Source: Icerya purchasi (lineage: Eukaryota > Arthropoda > Insecta > Hemiptera > Monophlebidae). Taken from it: DNA of 64,000 bases. Position numbers and translations under genes: made by a program. The DNA lies in assembly GCA_039619475.1 (NCBI GenBank), contig CM077115.1:309084734-309148733 (forward strand), read 5' to 3'. The notes under the pieces were generated by a model that saw only the letters and a list, made by a program, of their open reading frames with translations, did not search any database and had not been told where the DNA came from. Of this stretch, positions 14,398-25,040 are shown in pieces (the stretch's first letter is position 1; every line of letters begins with the position of its first letter).

Positions 14398-17300
14398 AAT
14401 GCTAGATGTTAATTCTTAAAATTATAAGTTTAAAACATAATTTAATTCTACGAGATATTTTGCAGAAACAAAGAGAAAATTATTGTTCATTATTGGATAA
14501 TATTAAAATGAAACAAAGATTCAATTCAATTCAATTCAATTATGAACAATCTTAAATATTAGAGTAACTAAAATATGTTTACCACAAATGCGCATTGTTG
14601 CGCGAGCAGTGGTGAATATTATTATATAACTATTTATTACAAAAACCAACCTGGTTATTGATTATTGGCTGTTGTTTACAAAATTTCATCTCATTAAATA
14701 TTAAGTATTGTGTACAGATTTAAGTAACAGTATAAAATATGTACTTTAATTATATTATAAATTTTGTTATCAATGATCTTTTTTTTAAAAATTATCCTAT
14801 ACAATTCGCTGATAATCATGTTCGATAATTTGACATTTCATTTGCATAGTGTGCATCAATAGGTTAACCAGTCGGTATTTTTTTAACAACCAAATAGCAT
14901 AAAATGCGCATCAAATTTGATACATTTAAACTGTGTTATGTACACATATTTCAAATTTGGCACACAAACACGAAAAATCAATTTCAGTTTCAAATAACGT
15001 GAATATCATAATTTGTCGGTAAATTGTATATGTTAATTTTGAAAGATAATGTAATGTGGATAGGTACCTCCGTACCAAGTATTAATTAAGAATCGTTTGA
15101 AGGCTCTCATCATAATTGCGTCTCACCTCAATATTTTACGCACATTATTCGAGCTGAGTATTAGACAGATTTACAGAGAAAGGTTAAGAAGAACCGTGTC
15201 CAAATCCAATGGATGGGTAATATCTAAGAAATAACTGGATGGACCTTTTGTAAGTATTATAATAGCGCAGCACCGGAAAGATTGACGCAGAATGATCTTT
15301 CGTAAGACGTATGGTCATGATAATCCCATGTAAAGCAATATAGGTCAATGATCGCGATACAATTAAAAAGAAAATGGTCCGCTTAACTCCTCATTGTATA
15401 GTAAACGTGATAACATGATATGTATGTGTGCGTGTGTCACAAAAGTCCATACAGATAAATAAGAACAGAGTCTACTTTTGGAATGAAAAATAGCGACAAG
15501 GGTCCCTAAGACGAAAAATTTTCTTAAGGTTTAACAGCATTGTAATAGATCCTGAGTGGTAAAGTTTTTAAATAGTCTTTGCGAAGGATAAACTGTGTTT
15601 AATTTTTAAGACTTCGTTTTAATAGGTAATAAAGAGGTATTATTACCTTTTTATAATCAGTGAACAAGAATGGAACAAAATACAGTTAATTTCAGTGAAT
15701 TTCCATAAGATGTTATATTTAAGTTAAAAGGAACGTAGAAAAAGAAATACGTATAATATAGAAGTATTTAACATGTAGATATGAAAACATAAATAAAAGA
15801 AAAAAAATCAGGTAAAAAGTGAAATTAGGTCGTAAATGCAAATACTGAAAGAAATGAAGGATAGTTACATTTATTTTGGTCAGAAAATCACGACAAATAA
15901 AAAGAACATAACGAAAGCGGAAATAACGAGGAGAATATCATTGTCGTGGGTTGCGTTTGGAAAATTAAGCGGTTTATTCCGGAATGAACAAATACTGATT
16001 AACTTGAAAAGGAAATTGTATAATCAATGTGTACTTCCGGTGTTGACATACAGTTTGGAAACGTGGCCATTCACGAAAACTGGTATAAAAAGGATCAGAA
16101 AAACCTAAACTGCGCATGACTAAATGTGAGGCAGTTGGATCGTATTCGTAATACATGGATACGCGAACAAGCAAGGCTAGACAACATGAAATGGAGTTGG
16201 GCTGGTCACGTAGCTGGAAGAAGCGATAATATATGGTGAAGCGTGTCTTACAATGATGGCCAATAGACAAAAGAAGAAACCAAGAATGACTAATGACGCG
16301 TTGTCAAGATGATAAAGTAAAGGTAGCTAGAAAGAACTATATGAGGGGAATGTGCAAAGAACAGAAGTGTATGGAAGATGTTGGGGAAAGCCTTCATCCA
16401 GGAGTGGATTAAGAAAGGTATATCGTGATCGTGAATGAAAGAATGAAAAAAAATAAATAAATTACAAAATAGACGGTTTCAGAAGAATAAGAATAAAATT
16501 AAGAAAGACAAAAAAGCAATAAAGATAATGAATGGAGAAGAAGAGAATTGTGTTATGAAGAAAACGGTGAAATTCAGACAAATTCAGTATAATGATTGTA
16601 GTATAGACGACTTTCTAAATAACATAAAATCAATAGAAAAAGAAGCGAAGAATTAAATCAACAACAAAAATGGGCCTAAGGAGATCAGTTGATTGGCATT
16701 TTTTATGTAAAAAAAAAATAATAAAATTATATCAAATAGCGATTATAACAAAAATCACTTGCCATTTTATGGAATGCGCACGTCAGTTTTTAATATTTGC
16801 TGTTCGTTGTTTTTTTAATGTACTTTTTTTTTTTTCTTCACAGTGAAAAACTTAAACATCTAAAAATATTTTTTCTTACCTGGTTTATACATATTTTCCA
16901 ATTGGTAAAAGAATAAAAAGCTGAATAACTTTGTTACAAAATTACAAAATGAAATGGAATTCATAACTACTAGTATTTTATTCGATGCGAAATTTACAGA
17001 TGTTTAAACCCAGGGAAGTATTCGCAGCATTTGGAAAGATGGCTGTCATTTTATCCTCAACAACAGCTGCACCTGATCGATGGTGATCAGTTACGTTCTA
17101 ATCCGATTCAAGTTATGGATCAAGTGCAGAAGTTTTTAAAAATTCAGCCGATATTTGATTATTCGAATCATCTAAGGTTAGCATTAAAATTTCATTAATT
17201 CTGAAATTCGTAATAGCGTGTGTGTATGTGCGCGAAATTAATTTTAATTCTTCTATAATGTTTTCGCTCCTATTTATTCTGATCCGTAAAAAATTATTTG

Positions 17301-18026
17301 TTAAAATAACTACTAATACTGCCAGAATTTTTTCTAAAAAATTCCTAATATCACGGTTTTATGAGGTTCTGTTTTTAATTTATAATCTACTACCGTCACG
17401 AGTTCGACAGCATCAAAAATCGTATCATAATTGCTACACAAGTGTAATTGAGAACAATTGTAATATTTCAAAATTTAAAATTTAAAATGTGCTCTTAATT
17501 ATATAACTGCGTGTGTGTACACCTGTATTTTTCTTACGTTGAAGCTAATAAGGAAATAATGTAACAAAATGTGCAACATTTTTGTGTAACGTTTATAAGA
17601 TATTTACTTTTTTTTGCAACCACTTAGTCAACTGAAACCAATTATTTTCTATTACAAAGGGCTAGTTGAAAATTCAGGTGATCTCCCTGTAACGTTTAAT
17701 CTATAACCTTTTTTTATTACGTTTATAGGGCATTTATTTTTTATCATATTTATAGAGTACGCAAAAATGAAATTGTCAATTAAAATCAGTTCTTCCATAA
17801 AAATTTTAAAAAACGACTGAATTATAATTATAATAAAAACATAAACAGAATATGTATTCAAATTCACAATATTTAGAAAACAAAAGTTCCAACGTGTTTC
17901 GAAGTAACAAACTCCATAATCACGGTCATAATTCGAGAACTAATCTACAGGATTTAGTTTTACGTATATAAATATATGTGAAATAAATATTAACAGGACC
18001 GGATTTTTCTAAAAACGATCGTTATG

Positions 18027-18067
<41 letters not shown>

Positions 18068-21000
18068 CGTCCCATAAATTTTGACATTGCCTTTCTAAAA
18101 TTAATACTTGCGCCATTTTCATGAAATTTTGAGAACTAGTTCGTACAACCCTCTTCTCTCCCAAACCGAAGTTTCGGAACAATCGGATTATTTGTAGCAG
18201 CGCAGTAACAGTTCGTGCAAGCGTCTCTTGGTACACGCGATCATAATTGTCACGGCCGTTTGAATCTCTTCAATCGAAGCGAAATGGTGCCCTTTCAGCT
18301 CTATTTTCAATTTGGGGAATAGAAAATATTCTGGAAGAGTTAGATCTAGCGAGTACGGGAAGTAGTTGTGCACTGGAACCATTTTTCTTGCCCGGGTTGT
18401 CGTGCAACAAAAAAAAAAAACGACCGATCCTTCCAGAATCGTTTGTAATAGTTCGTTGAACAATGCTTTTTGGAATACCGGTTAGCTCTTCTACCAACCT
18501 GTGCAGCCTGTACTTCGATGTTCTTTCAAAACAGCTGCGGTGCGAGCGATGTTTTCATCCGTTTTCGCTGTACGAGACCTCCTACTTCTCTCTTTGTCTT
18601 CTCAATCGACTCTCCACCCGACGAAAATCGGTTACGCCAACGAAACATGCTAGTACGAGACATGACGGACTCCAAATAAGCCACCTTTAATATTTCGAAT
18701 GTTTCGGTAGCATTTTTAACCGCTTTAAAAGAAAACAAAATGTTGTTCCAAATTTTTTACCATATTGAAATTATGACCGCGTATAGCAAGAGACGCTTGC
18801 ACGAACTGGGACTGCGCTACTACAAATAATTCGATTGTTCCAAAACTTCATCAAAAGCGAGAGGAGGGTTGTACGAACTAGTTCGCAAAATTTCATGAAG
18901 ATGGCGCAAGTAGTATTGATTTTAGAAAGACAGTCCCCGAAAACTTGTGGGACGCACTGCGTATATATTGAGTTTTAATATGAGTAACCGATGTATCCGA
19001 TAGCATCAGACGTGTCTCATTCCTTGTTATTTTAATTGTAAATTATCATTTTATTTTTAGAATGTTTTAATATAATTGTAAATATAATTAAAATTTAATG
19101 CTGGAGAAAACCCCACAGAAATCATACCTCTTTCTTTTTACCTTAAACGTAAACATTATTTTACATTTTGGGAAACGAAAAATGAATAATCTCGTATAAT
19201 GCAAATGATGTTATATATCTTACCGCTTTTAAATAATTTAAATTGATGAAATGAGATAAATTTACAAAAATTTCGCTCGCGTTAGGTTACTTTCTACAGT
19301 TGACGCGTCAAAAAAAAAAAAAAAAAAAAAAAAAAAACATCCATTAAGTAAACAATAAATTCTAGATCTTTTTTTATTTTTTTATATATTGATATGAACT
19401 GACGCAACCTAATTTCAAAATTCAAAATTATTCGTTTTGTTGCATCGTGTATATATATGCGGCGCTATCTTTCGGTTAATTTATAGAAGGAATTAGTATA
19501 CACGTGCTGAATATCGGTATCAGATTTTATCAGACTCGTAAAGTTCGTTACATTGCTTGTGTTAGTGTGCATGTGTGTGTTCGCAATCGAGCCGTGTGCT
19601 AGAATCCCGGTAAATTACCGATATTCGGAGATGATGGATGTGGTTGTGCTCGAGTGTGTATATTAATTCCGAAAAGTTACGTCTAGTTCGGCTAGTAGAA
19701 CTATGTATTAGCTAGGGTGATTCAGGTACCACGCACGCAACGAACACCGTGTGTCGCGAGGGGTAACACGCCGAGTGGCAGAGGAATTTTACGATTATCT
19801 GTTATCATAGAATAATTCGACGAAACAATTTGTTGCTTTTATCGCCGATCAAGTTGCTAGTCCCCGTATCGCCGTGTACGTATAAAACATCGGATGATTT
19901 TACCGCATTTATTTGTTTTATATATAAACTCGTCTAGTCGAAGTTGTTTTAATATACACGTAAATCAAATTATTTCTTTTTCTTGTGTTTTATCGTAAAA
20001 TTATTGATGTTGATAGAAATGATATTTTGTTGTTTAGGTACGATCCGAAAAAGGGATTTTTTTGTCAGATATTAAAAGGCGACCACACGAAGTGTTTGGG
20101 ACGGAGTAAAGGGAAATTTTACCAGCCAATGGAAGAACAATCGTATAAATTTCTACAAGTACGTATAGTTTATTGTTTTTTCTTTTTCAATTGATATCGT
20201 TATCTGTTGATTATGATTACGAGAATTGTTATGACACAATGATCGCCTTTAATTTAGCGCTGATAGATTAATTAAAATTTATGAATTTACACGTAGAAGC
20301 CCGCCGAAATTATTTGATTTTATTGTGATAAAAGAATGAATATCCGTTTTTAATAATGGATGAAAAATATGCTTTATTGATAGAAAAAATGGTTGTGCAT
20401 TACCAGGGTAAACTGCCTATCAAGTCATATCACAACATGACTTATTAAAGTCGAGGACCCGATACGTGATAAGCAGCAGGAAGCTACGTAAGTTCCATTG
20501 TTAAAGTCAGTGTCTTTTGAACTGTGTTTACACGTAAGAGTATTATAGATCACCTCAGCTGCAAAGTGTCCGAATATTTATTTTCACGTACTCTACGTGA
20601 CACTTTTATACGCATTATTTTCGACTTTACAAAATTCTGATCCATAATACTAACTGGTGTACTATTGAATATTATAATTGACAGAAATATTAACAAAAGC
20701 AAATTCTTAAAATACAATTATAACTACTGGAACCATTTCTATTAATTATAATGCTCGTTTTCTAATATTTTTTTAACTAACAGTTCGGCAAACATTCGAA
20801 TTCTCTTTGCTTTTATTCGTCGCGATAGCCTAGTTTGCCAGAGCGCTTGGCTTCCGTTGCGGTGGTAGTCTTAAGTTCAATCTCCAGCGACGACAGAAAT
20901 CATTGCAACAATTAATTTAAAATAGCCGCTAATAGAATCATATAAAAGGCAATAGCAATTCACCATGTATACCATCATATGCGCGCTGTTTAGTATACAA

Positions 21001-22258
21001 ATAGACACTCTTAGGCCGGGCCGCATTTGTATTAATCAAACACTCACAATATCAGTTTTAAGTGCAGTCTTGCGTGTATACTACTCGCGTAGCATATAAT
21101 ATTACGAGTAGGTAGACGCAAAATTTGTCAGCGAAGAACGGTACGACTTATGTACACGTTGCTTTTATTACTTATTCTAACATATATTATCGTATGCAAA
21201 ATATTATTACAAGTAACTCAGCAAGCTGATTATCTTGAAATGATCGCACTTGCCAGCTGTCGATTTTATCGGCTCATTTTTGTAATGATCATCTCGGTAG
21301 AATACATTTCGTTAAATATTTTAACTTATCGTACCATTTTATACATGTAATATTTCATTAGCTGCATTCTATGTATCGCATATTGCGGAAGAATAAGAAA
21401 AAGTACTGTTTCGAGAAAAACATTATTTTTAATAAATTTTTAGTTTTCTCTTCCCTTTTTATATAAACATAAGTAATTAATTTTGTATTAAAGAGCAGAT
21501 TAAAAAAAAAAAAAAAAAAAATATATATACATATATAAATATATATTGCCATTTTAAGCGCGTTTTAAAAATATGGATATACACTATATTTTAAATACAA
21601 GATACGTGCCGGGCTTCTACTTATAGTGACTTATAAGATAAAATGTATTATCTACAGAATTTCTAATTTTTGATTAAATAAAAAGTAAAAAAACGGATTT
21701 TGAAAGCGTACTTTGAGCAATATTAGGCCGAACTTCATACCATCCCGTGTTTATATGCAAAAAAAATATTCAACTCGTCAAGTTAAAACTTTTATACCAC
21801 ATTTGGAGCAAAACAATACACATACACTACTGACCAACATATAATTATTTGTATGTTTTCGGTTTCAAGTATTTTTTCACCCACAATAAGCATGCTTTAC
21901 CGTGGTTATATAAAATAAGTATACAGTGTTTGATCTAAATACCGGTTTGCAATTTGAGTTTCTCAATATTTTTAATGCCTTGAAACTGCAATAACCCGAA
22001 AGTTAAAAAGATGATGCTGTGGATATGAATTTTTGTTTTAACAAAATAAAGTGCGCTCGCGAATAATTTATGAAAAAATCGGTTTATAAATTTACGTGAT
22101 TATTAAAATTTTCGTTAAATTTTAATTTAATTTAATGTTTTTAGCGATATTATTTAAGTCATAACACTGCGTTAGTAAAACTGCTCAAACGGCTCGGTTA
22201 TCAAACGGTTCCTCAATGGTTAAAAGATGATCTCAGTGATACTACCCCCCCTAGCTGA
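4038..22258 (+). CDS. sfl: Heparan sulfate N-deacetylase/N-sulfotransferase, C-terminal half (8 exons)
   Basis: This is a spliced gene model joining 4038-4166, 4508-4690, 4968-5185, 6731-6857, 7479-7630, 17000-17176, 20038-20158 and 22145-22258. The joined reading frame is 407 codons including the stop and stays open across every junction. All introns are GT-AG and the phases match at each join. Seen in the sequence: the PAPS-binding loop [11 protein letters not shown], the [10 protein letters not shown] catalytic segment, [11 protein letters not shown], the [17 protein letters not shown] join and the KCLGRSKG loop, all in NDST order. Family knowledge: these Golgi type II membrane enzymes deacetylate GlcNAc and N-sulfate glucosamine in heparan sulfate, and are needed for FGF, Wnt and Hedgehog signalling in insects. 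Family members are about 880 residues, so roughly the first 475 residues, with the membrane anchor and most of the deacetylase half, lie upstream of the window. Insects usually carry one NDST gene, called sulfateless in Drosophila. Confidence 0.95.
4508..4690 (+). CDS. sfl: sfl exon b (linker between the two catalytic halves)
   Basis: The exon has 61 codons in phase 0, with acceptor aaaacag and donor gtaagt. It encodes [20 protein letters not shown] and continues to [10 protein letters not shown]. This is the conserved NDST stretch around the SNYGNDRL motif that links the deacetylase and sulfotransferase domains. Apparent codons upstream of 4508 belong to the 341-bp intron. Confidence 0.95.
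4968..5185 (+). CDS. sfl: sfl exon c (PAPS 5'-phosphosulfate loop, catalytic Glu)
   Basis: The exon starts at NPCEDPRH and ends two bases into the Trp codon of GLEW. The P-loop-like [11 protein letters not shown] carries the lysine equivalent to Lys614 of human NDST1 (codon 5055-5057). Twenty-eight residues later the second Glu of [10 protein letters not shown] (5139-5141) is in the place of the catalytic base Glu642. Both catalytic residues are intact, so the copy looks functional. The acceptor is tacacag and the donor is gtgaat. Confidence 0.96.
5186..6429. other. Intron sequence, no gene seen
   Basis: This is the first part of the 1545-bp intron between exons c and d. A slightly GC-richer patch at 5200-5700 may be an old repeat, but I recognise no motif in it. 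Confidence 0.4.
6430..6632 (+). repeat. Interspersed repeat family A, copy 1
   Basis: It starts ggctac, contains aaaaaatgtcccaattttat and ttgtaaattttgatcatttt, and ends at ccaaaatggccgag followed by an AT-rich microsatellite. Two other copies lie at 14021-14353 and 63093-63437. It is non-coding and lies inside the intron before exon d. The family is not identified. Confidence 0.8.
6731..6857 (+). CDS. sfl: sfl exon d (sulfotransferase core)
   Basis: The single leading G completes the Trp codon from exon c, followed by 42 codons. The translation [10 protein letters not shown] through [19 protein letters not shown] and ALLPAAKI matches the NDST block containing FEKSANYF and APRRA. The acceptor is ttacaaag and the donor is gtaagt at 6858. 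A microsatellite-rich intron with a copy of an interspersed repeat precedes it. Confidence 0.95.
6915..7335 (-). pseudogene. Degenerate LINE C-terminal tail fragment
   Basis: Read on the minus strand, one frame gives VGLTVDATC followed by [11 protein letters not shown]. This resembles the cysteine/histidine tail after the RNase H or RT domain of RNase H-bearing insect LINEs (pattern GL..D..C and H.FF.C). The frame is broken by stops. It lies within the intron between exons d and e and ends in a tttattta repeat at 6901-6920. Confidence 0.4.
7479..7630 (+). CDS. sfl: sfl exon e (PAPS 3'-phosphate binding strand/helix)
   Basis: The exon has 50 codons plus two bases. It reads [20 protein letters not shown] and then [12 protein letters not shown] to LRDLRNR. 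The [12 protein letters not shown] segment is the 3'-phosphate binding motif of sulfotransferases, with the Ser and His that contact PAPS or substrate in NDST1 (Ser712 and His716 region). The acceptor is atgctcag and the donor is gtaacg. It is followed by a 9.4-kb intron full of transposons. Confidence 0.95.
7861..8022. repeat. T run, unknown segment, TA microsatellite
   Basis: A poly-T run (7863-7888) is followed by a short GC-richer piece and then a (TA)n tract from about 7976 to 8020. The microsatellite abuts the 5' end of the LINE fragment that follows. Confidence 0.7.
8023..9448 (+). pseudogene. LINE fragment: AP endonuclease and start of reverse transcriptase
   Basis: Three frames, shifted relative to one another, give [54 protein letters not shown] and SDHVPV-like remnants. 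These are the ordered motifs of the apurinic endonuclease of insect non-LTR elements of the I/R1/Jockey group. The later part (about 9052-9440) contains [13 protein letters not shown] and [17 protein letters not shown], the segment just before RT block A. The fragment breaks off in an A-rich junction at about 9441. It is interrupted by frameshifts and stops and cannot be active. Confidence 0.85.
9449..9512 (-). repeat. Repeat family B, right part (split by LINE insertion)
   Basis: On the minus strand this reads tttgagcgaacaattaaata then gttataattaattt. The same order is found uninterrupted at 62544-62580. It is the continuation of the family B segment at 11738-11826, from which it is separated by the LINE at 9513-11737. 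Confidence 0.75.
9513..11737 (-). pseudogene. 5'-truncated LINE: reverse transcriptase, RNase H and Cys tail
   Basis: On the minus strand the product begins [20 protein letters not shown] and runs through the RT fingers and palm. The FADD box is altered to [10 protein letters not shown], and GIPQGS is seen near 11360. A thumb region near 10636-11022 gives [20 protein letters not shown]. An RNase H domain follows at about 10105-10401 ([33 protein letters not shown]), then [14 protein letters not shown] and [10 protein letters not shown] near 9790. The 3' end is a poly-A tail, seen as T's at 9515-9532. RNase H places it in the I-group of non-LTR elements. Several frameshifts make it a dead copy. 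Confidence 0.88.
11738..11826 (-). repeat. Repeat family B, left part
   Basis: On the minus strand it reads gggtgttctgaaactaattc, then aggaaatttgttttacgcta and aaaaaagtcttgag. The same block is at 62458-62545. A long TA microsatellite (11827-11875) abuts its outer end, as at the 62.4-kb copy. Confidence 0.8.
11827..14020. other. Intron sequence with microsatellites, no gene seen
   Basis: TA and TG repeats lie at 11827-11900, 13290-13310 and 13539-13558, and T runs at 12110-12130 and 13573-13594. I found no coding similarity. Confidence 0.45.
14021..14353 (+). repeat. Interspersed repeat family A, copy 2, with internal duplication
   Basis: It opens taggctacccccc and shares aaaaaatgtcccaattttat and ttgtaaattttgatcatttt with the other copies. 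The segment agaattacgttgtaaatttt onward occurs twice in tandem (from about 14160 and from about 14238), each about 78 bases. It ends ggccaaaatggccgag before a (TA)n tract at 14362-14391. Confidence 0.82.
14392..15830. other. Intron sequence, no gene seen
   Basis: It is AT-rich. A short tandem array of ttcaa units lies near 14520-14540. Open frames are short and without domain similarity. Confidence 0.4.
15836..16430 (+). pseudogene. RTE-like LINE fragment, RT C-terminal region
   Basis: The first frame reads [20 protein letters not shown] then [17 protein letters not shown] and [18 protein letters not shown]. These are hallmarks of the RT thumb and C terminus of RTE-type and related arthropod LINEs. 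Degenerate continuation in other frames ([14 protein letters not shown] near 16190-16210, and GKPSSRSGL near 16395) reaches about 16430. There is no 5' part and the reading frame is broken after 16108. Confidence 0.8.
17000..17176 (+). CDS. sfl: sfl exon f (sulfotransferase, after the 9.4-kb intron)
   Basis: The leading A completes the Arg codon of exon e (DLRNR joined to [15 protein letters not shown]). The exon then reads [19 protein letters not shown] and [17 protein letters not shown]. It aligns with the NDST segment CLVPGWYATHIERWLS and VMDMVQKFLGV. The exon ends two bases into an Arg codon. The acceptor is aatttacag and the donor is gttagc. Confidence 0.94.
17177..18060. other. Intron sequence between exon f and the mariner element
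   Basis: It is AT-rich with no recognisable exon or repeat. A TA tract at 18032-18063 borders the mariner. Confidence 0.4.
18063..18960 (-). mobile_element. Internally deleted mariner with long (about 185-bp) terminal inverted repeats
   Basis: The ends are agtgcgtccca on the left and tgggacgcact on the right. The match continues inward for about 185 bases on each side (for example gaactagttcgtacaaccct near 18133, inverted near 18867). Minus-strand coding remnants are [16 protein letters not shown] and [12 protein letters not shown] near 18540-18710, the helix-turn-helix [13 protein letters not shown] near 18455-18490, and the third catalytic segment LLHDN near 18400. The stretch between IVQRTI and LLHDN, with the first two catalytic Asp residues, is deleted. 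It lies in the intron between exons f and g and is not autonomous. Confidence 0.88.
18961..20037. other. Intron with poly-A run and a GC-richer patch
   Basis: An A run lies at 19311-19337. The stretch 19440-19880 has noticeably more G and C than its surroundings and no open frame of note. It could be an old repeat, a regulatory region or a non-coding first exon. Confidence 0.35.
20038..20158 (+). CDS. sfl: sfl exon g (disulfide loop and PAPS-contact Lys)
   Basis: One base completes Arg, followed by 40 codons: [20 protein letters not shown] then [10 protein letters not shown]. The two cysteines correspond to the conserved disulfide pair of the NDST sulfotransferase domain, and the lysine of GRSKG is the residue that contacts PAPS (Lys833 in human NDST1). 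The acceptor is tgtttag and the donor is gtacgt at 20159. Confidence 0.95.
20819..21125 (+). repeat. tRNA-derived SINE, family S1, copy 1
   Basis: The head resembles a tRNA with an A-box-like tagcctagtttgcc and a B-box-like agttcaatctcc, closing with cgacgac opposite the initial gtcgcg. The body shares aaggcaat, accatgtataccatcatatg and gtgcagtcttgcgtgta with the copy at 32338. It lies in the last intron of sfl. Confidence 0.78.
21126..22144. other. Last sfl intron, remainder
   Basis: It is AT-rich, with an A run and a TA tract at 21503-21545. No further feature was seen. Confidence 0.4.
22145..22258 (+). CDS. sfl: sfl terminal exon
   Basis: The exon has 37 codons and a TGA at 22256-22258. 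The translation starts [20 protein letters not shown] and ends [13 protein letters not shown]. It matches the NDST C terminus, in which a helix DYYRDHNIELSKLL is followed by LPTWLREDL. The acceptor is tttttag. The C terminus is of normal family length, so nothing is missing at the 3' end. Confidence 0.94.
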   Translation, partial: RYYLSHNTALVKLLKRLGYQTVPQWLKDDLSDTTPPS

Positions 22259-22700
22259 CGTTTAAATTGTAAGTTCTTTGTTTTCCTAAATAAATACTTA
22301 TTATTAGTGTATCTAAATGAAGTATATAGAAGAGCGGTATTATTTCGCTAAGAAAAAAAATCAAAATTTGGCGTATAAACTTTGATTACGTTACTTCTTC
22401 GCCCTATTATTAAATCGGAATTTTTGAAGAATCAACGAACTTCTTTTATTTATCTTATTTAAAGTAAACATTTTTAATTAAACATTATTATATAATTTTT
22501 CAATGCGTTCTTTCCTTTATTGTTAATATGATTAATGACTTAATTATTCTTATCAAACATAATAATTTTCTGAAACATAACTTCTAAAAGAGTAAAGAAA
22601 TAAACTTAGTAGATTGTGTAATCGATCAATTTTGGTTATATATATACATATGTGTATATATACACCCAAATTATAGTTTTCTTATTTATTGCATGTAAAA
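22259..22700 (+). other. sfl 3' UTR, candidate polyadenylation signals
   Basis: The DNA after the stop is AT-rich and non-coding. AATAAA hexamers lie at 22289-22294 and 22599-22604, the first only about 30 bases after the stop. Which one is used cannot be decided from sequence alone. Confidence 0.45.
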
Positions 22701-25040
22701 AAAGTCTTAAAGAAGGTTTAATGGTCTGAAAAATGCAGTTGTTTCAAGAGATTGCACGTTCAGCTCCATAAAAAAAAAAAAAATTACCGATAATAATTTT
22801 TTAAACCGTAAATAAGGGTTATTCGTGTAAATTATTTTTTTAATGCCTCTAGGAATTATTGTGGCAGTTTCATTGATAGTTTTACTGAAAATGATGTTTC
22901 GAAATTAAAAAAGTTAAATTCGAAATATTAGATGTGATCTCATTTTTTACGTTTAAAACGAATTTCTAATGTAGGTTTGAATGGCGTGTATTATTGTATA
23001 TTTGATGTAAATGTTTTTATAGATTCCTTCAAAAGAAGGACTAGAAAAAAGAAAAATGCTACATACAGTAAATATGTGGTTGGTGATAAATGATCACTGC
23101 GCGAACTTTGCGCGAATTTGCTTATAATCAAATTCAGAGGTCCGCATAATTGATGTGTTAACGTGTGATGAAGATATTTCATGTCACCTCGGTTATGTAT
23201 TTTTTGTGTACAATCAAAGCTCCGATCATATCGTTCTAAATGCAATGTTGCCATTTATATAAATACATTTTTGTTCATATATTTTGTTATTATTTTCTAA
23301 TTATAAATGAATGATGAGAGAATGTCGACGTATTTAACAATATAATGTTTTCGATATACCATTTTTATATATCATCGACATATACGGAAATCGGGAAACA
23401 AAATTTTTTACCGATTTAAAAAAAATTACAATTATCAGTTTAAAAAATAAAGAAGCGAACTAGAGTTCCAATAATTACTAATTAATAATCTTGTTCTGCC
23501 TAAGTTACTATCAGAATTATAATTACATATTTACAATAATTATTATTTTGTTTTCCGCAGTTATTTCCCAATTAATGCATAATAATAAATAAATAAATAA
23601 ATATAAGGTTTACTTGTAAAATACTCATAATCGCACATGTTATGTTTGCTGCATTGAAAGTAAAATAAAATACACAACACGTGCCAAAGTTATCTCTTTT
23701 TGATTTAAAATCAGCGGTGGTTCTAAGTAATAATAATAATGAACAAAGAAAGAGAGGAGGAAAAACTAAAAGAAAAGGTATATTTAAAAAAAAAAGAAAA
23801 AAAAAAAAGGAGTTACACAAAAATAGAATTGAGTTAAATTACGTTAATAACGAAATAAGTTAAGGAATGCGAAATCGGTTTTATTCAAAAAATGCTAGAG
23901 GTTTTATAATAAAATGTGTTTTAATCTCTTATGTTTATGCTTTATTTTTGTTTTTTTAATTAAAATTAACTTTATATAAAAATTTGATCACTTCGCTTTC
24001 AGAGAGATTCGTTATCAATAAGTTGATATAAATTCATTTGCAATATTTATACATGCGGTAAATATTAATATAAACAGATTCACTAAGAATTCATTCGGCA
24101 ACATTTATTTTACGTAAGAAAGCTAGTTCCGGAGATACAAGATCAAACTGTGCAGGTATATTATTAATTGGCCGTATTATACTCTTGAAAGTGATTAGTC
24201 TATTCGAAATAGAGATTTTACGTTTTTAATAAAGATTGAACGGTAATGCAATTTTTTATTTCTGAACAGTAATGTAAATTTGTATTAATAAACTTTATTT
24301 CTAGTATAATTAATGTGTTTGCTAAATGTTGAATCGCTATCTAAAAGAGAATAAGTCGATTTATTATTTAATATTAAGAGATTTAAATTCGACATACGTC
24401 TTTCAGGAAAAAAATACGGATTTAGTTTCGTCGGTATGTACTGTTTTGTTTTCCGTTTATCGCGAAGTATTTATTTGTGTAATTAAAATTATTTATTAAT
24501 CTTCGGTAAATAATTTCAGCCTTAAACTAGGATCACTAAGTAGTATCAACAGTCTAATGAGCTAAGCCAAGTTTTTTAAGTTTTAGAAAATTATTCAAAC
24601 AAAAGCTTAAGAGATCTACCGTGAGGAACATCGGCTGTGTTTAATAAAGAGAGCTGTACTGATTAAAATTTTAATCGATACTCCGTCACATAACTATTGA
24701 TTAAATTAATAAAACAACGAGGGAAATTTAATTTAATTAATTTCAGACATTAGTCTTTAGTTCCGGCACTTCCTCCGGCTGATGTCAAAAACTCTTTCAA
24801 CACCATGGGGGCCGGTATCTTTGATTAGATTATAGTTGGCAAGAACATGATTATTAAGATTGTTCTTGAAATCAAACTAGTATTTGGTAAATAATGATTC
24901 TTAAGTCGGGATTTCGCTAAAGTTGCCCATAATTAGGTTTGCGATTTTGCGTATTATCGCAGCTCCGTCGGAACTGTCCCAATAAAACTACGATAAATTT
25001 TTTTTTTACCAGTTAATCTCGTTTCTTTTTGTTATTTATT
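22701..25040. other. 3' flank, no gene recognised
   Basis: It is AT-rich. A frame at 22991-23254 (minus) and a GC-richer patch at 24765-24995 have no domain I recognise. Low-complexity A runs occur at 22770 and 23786-23810. Confidence 0.4.
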
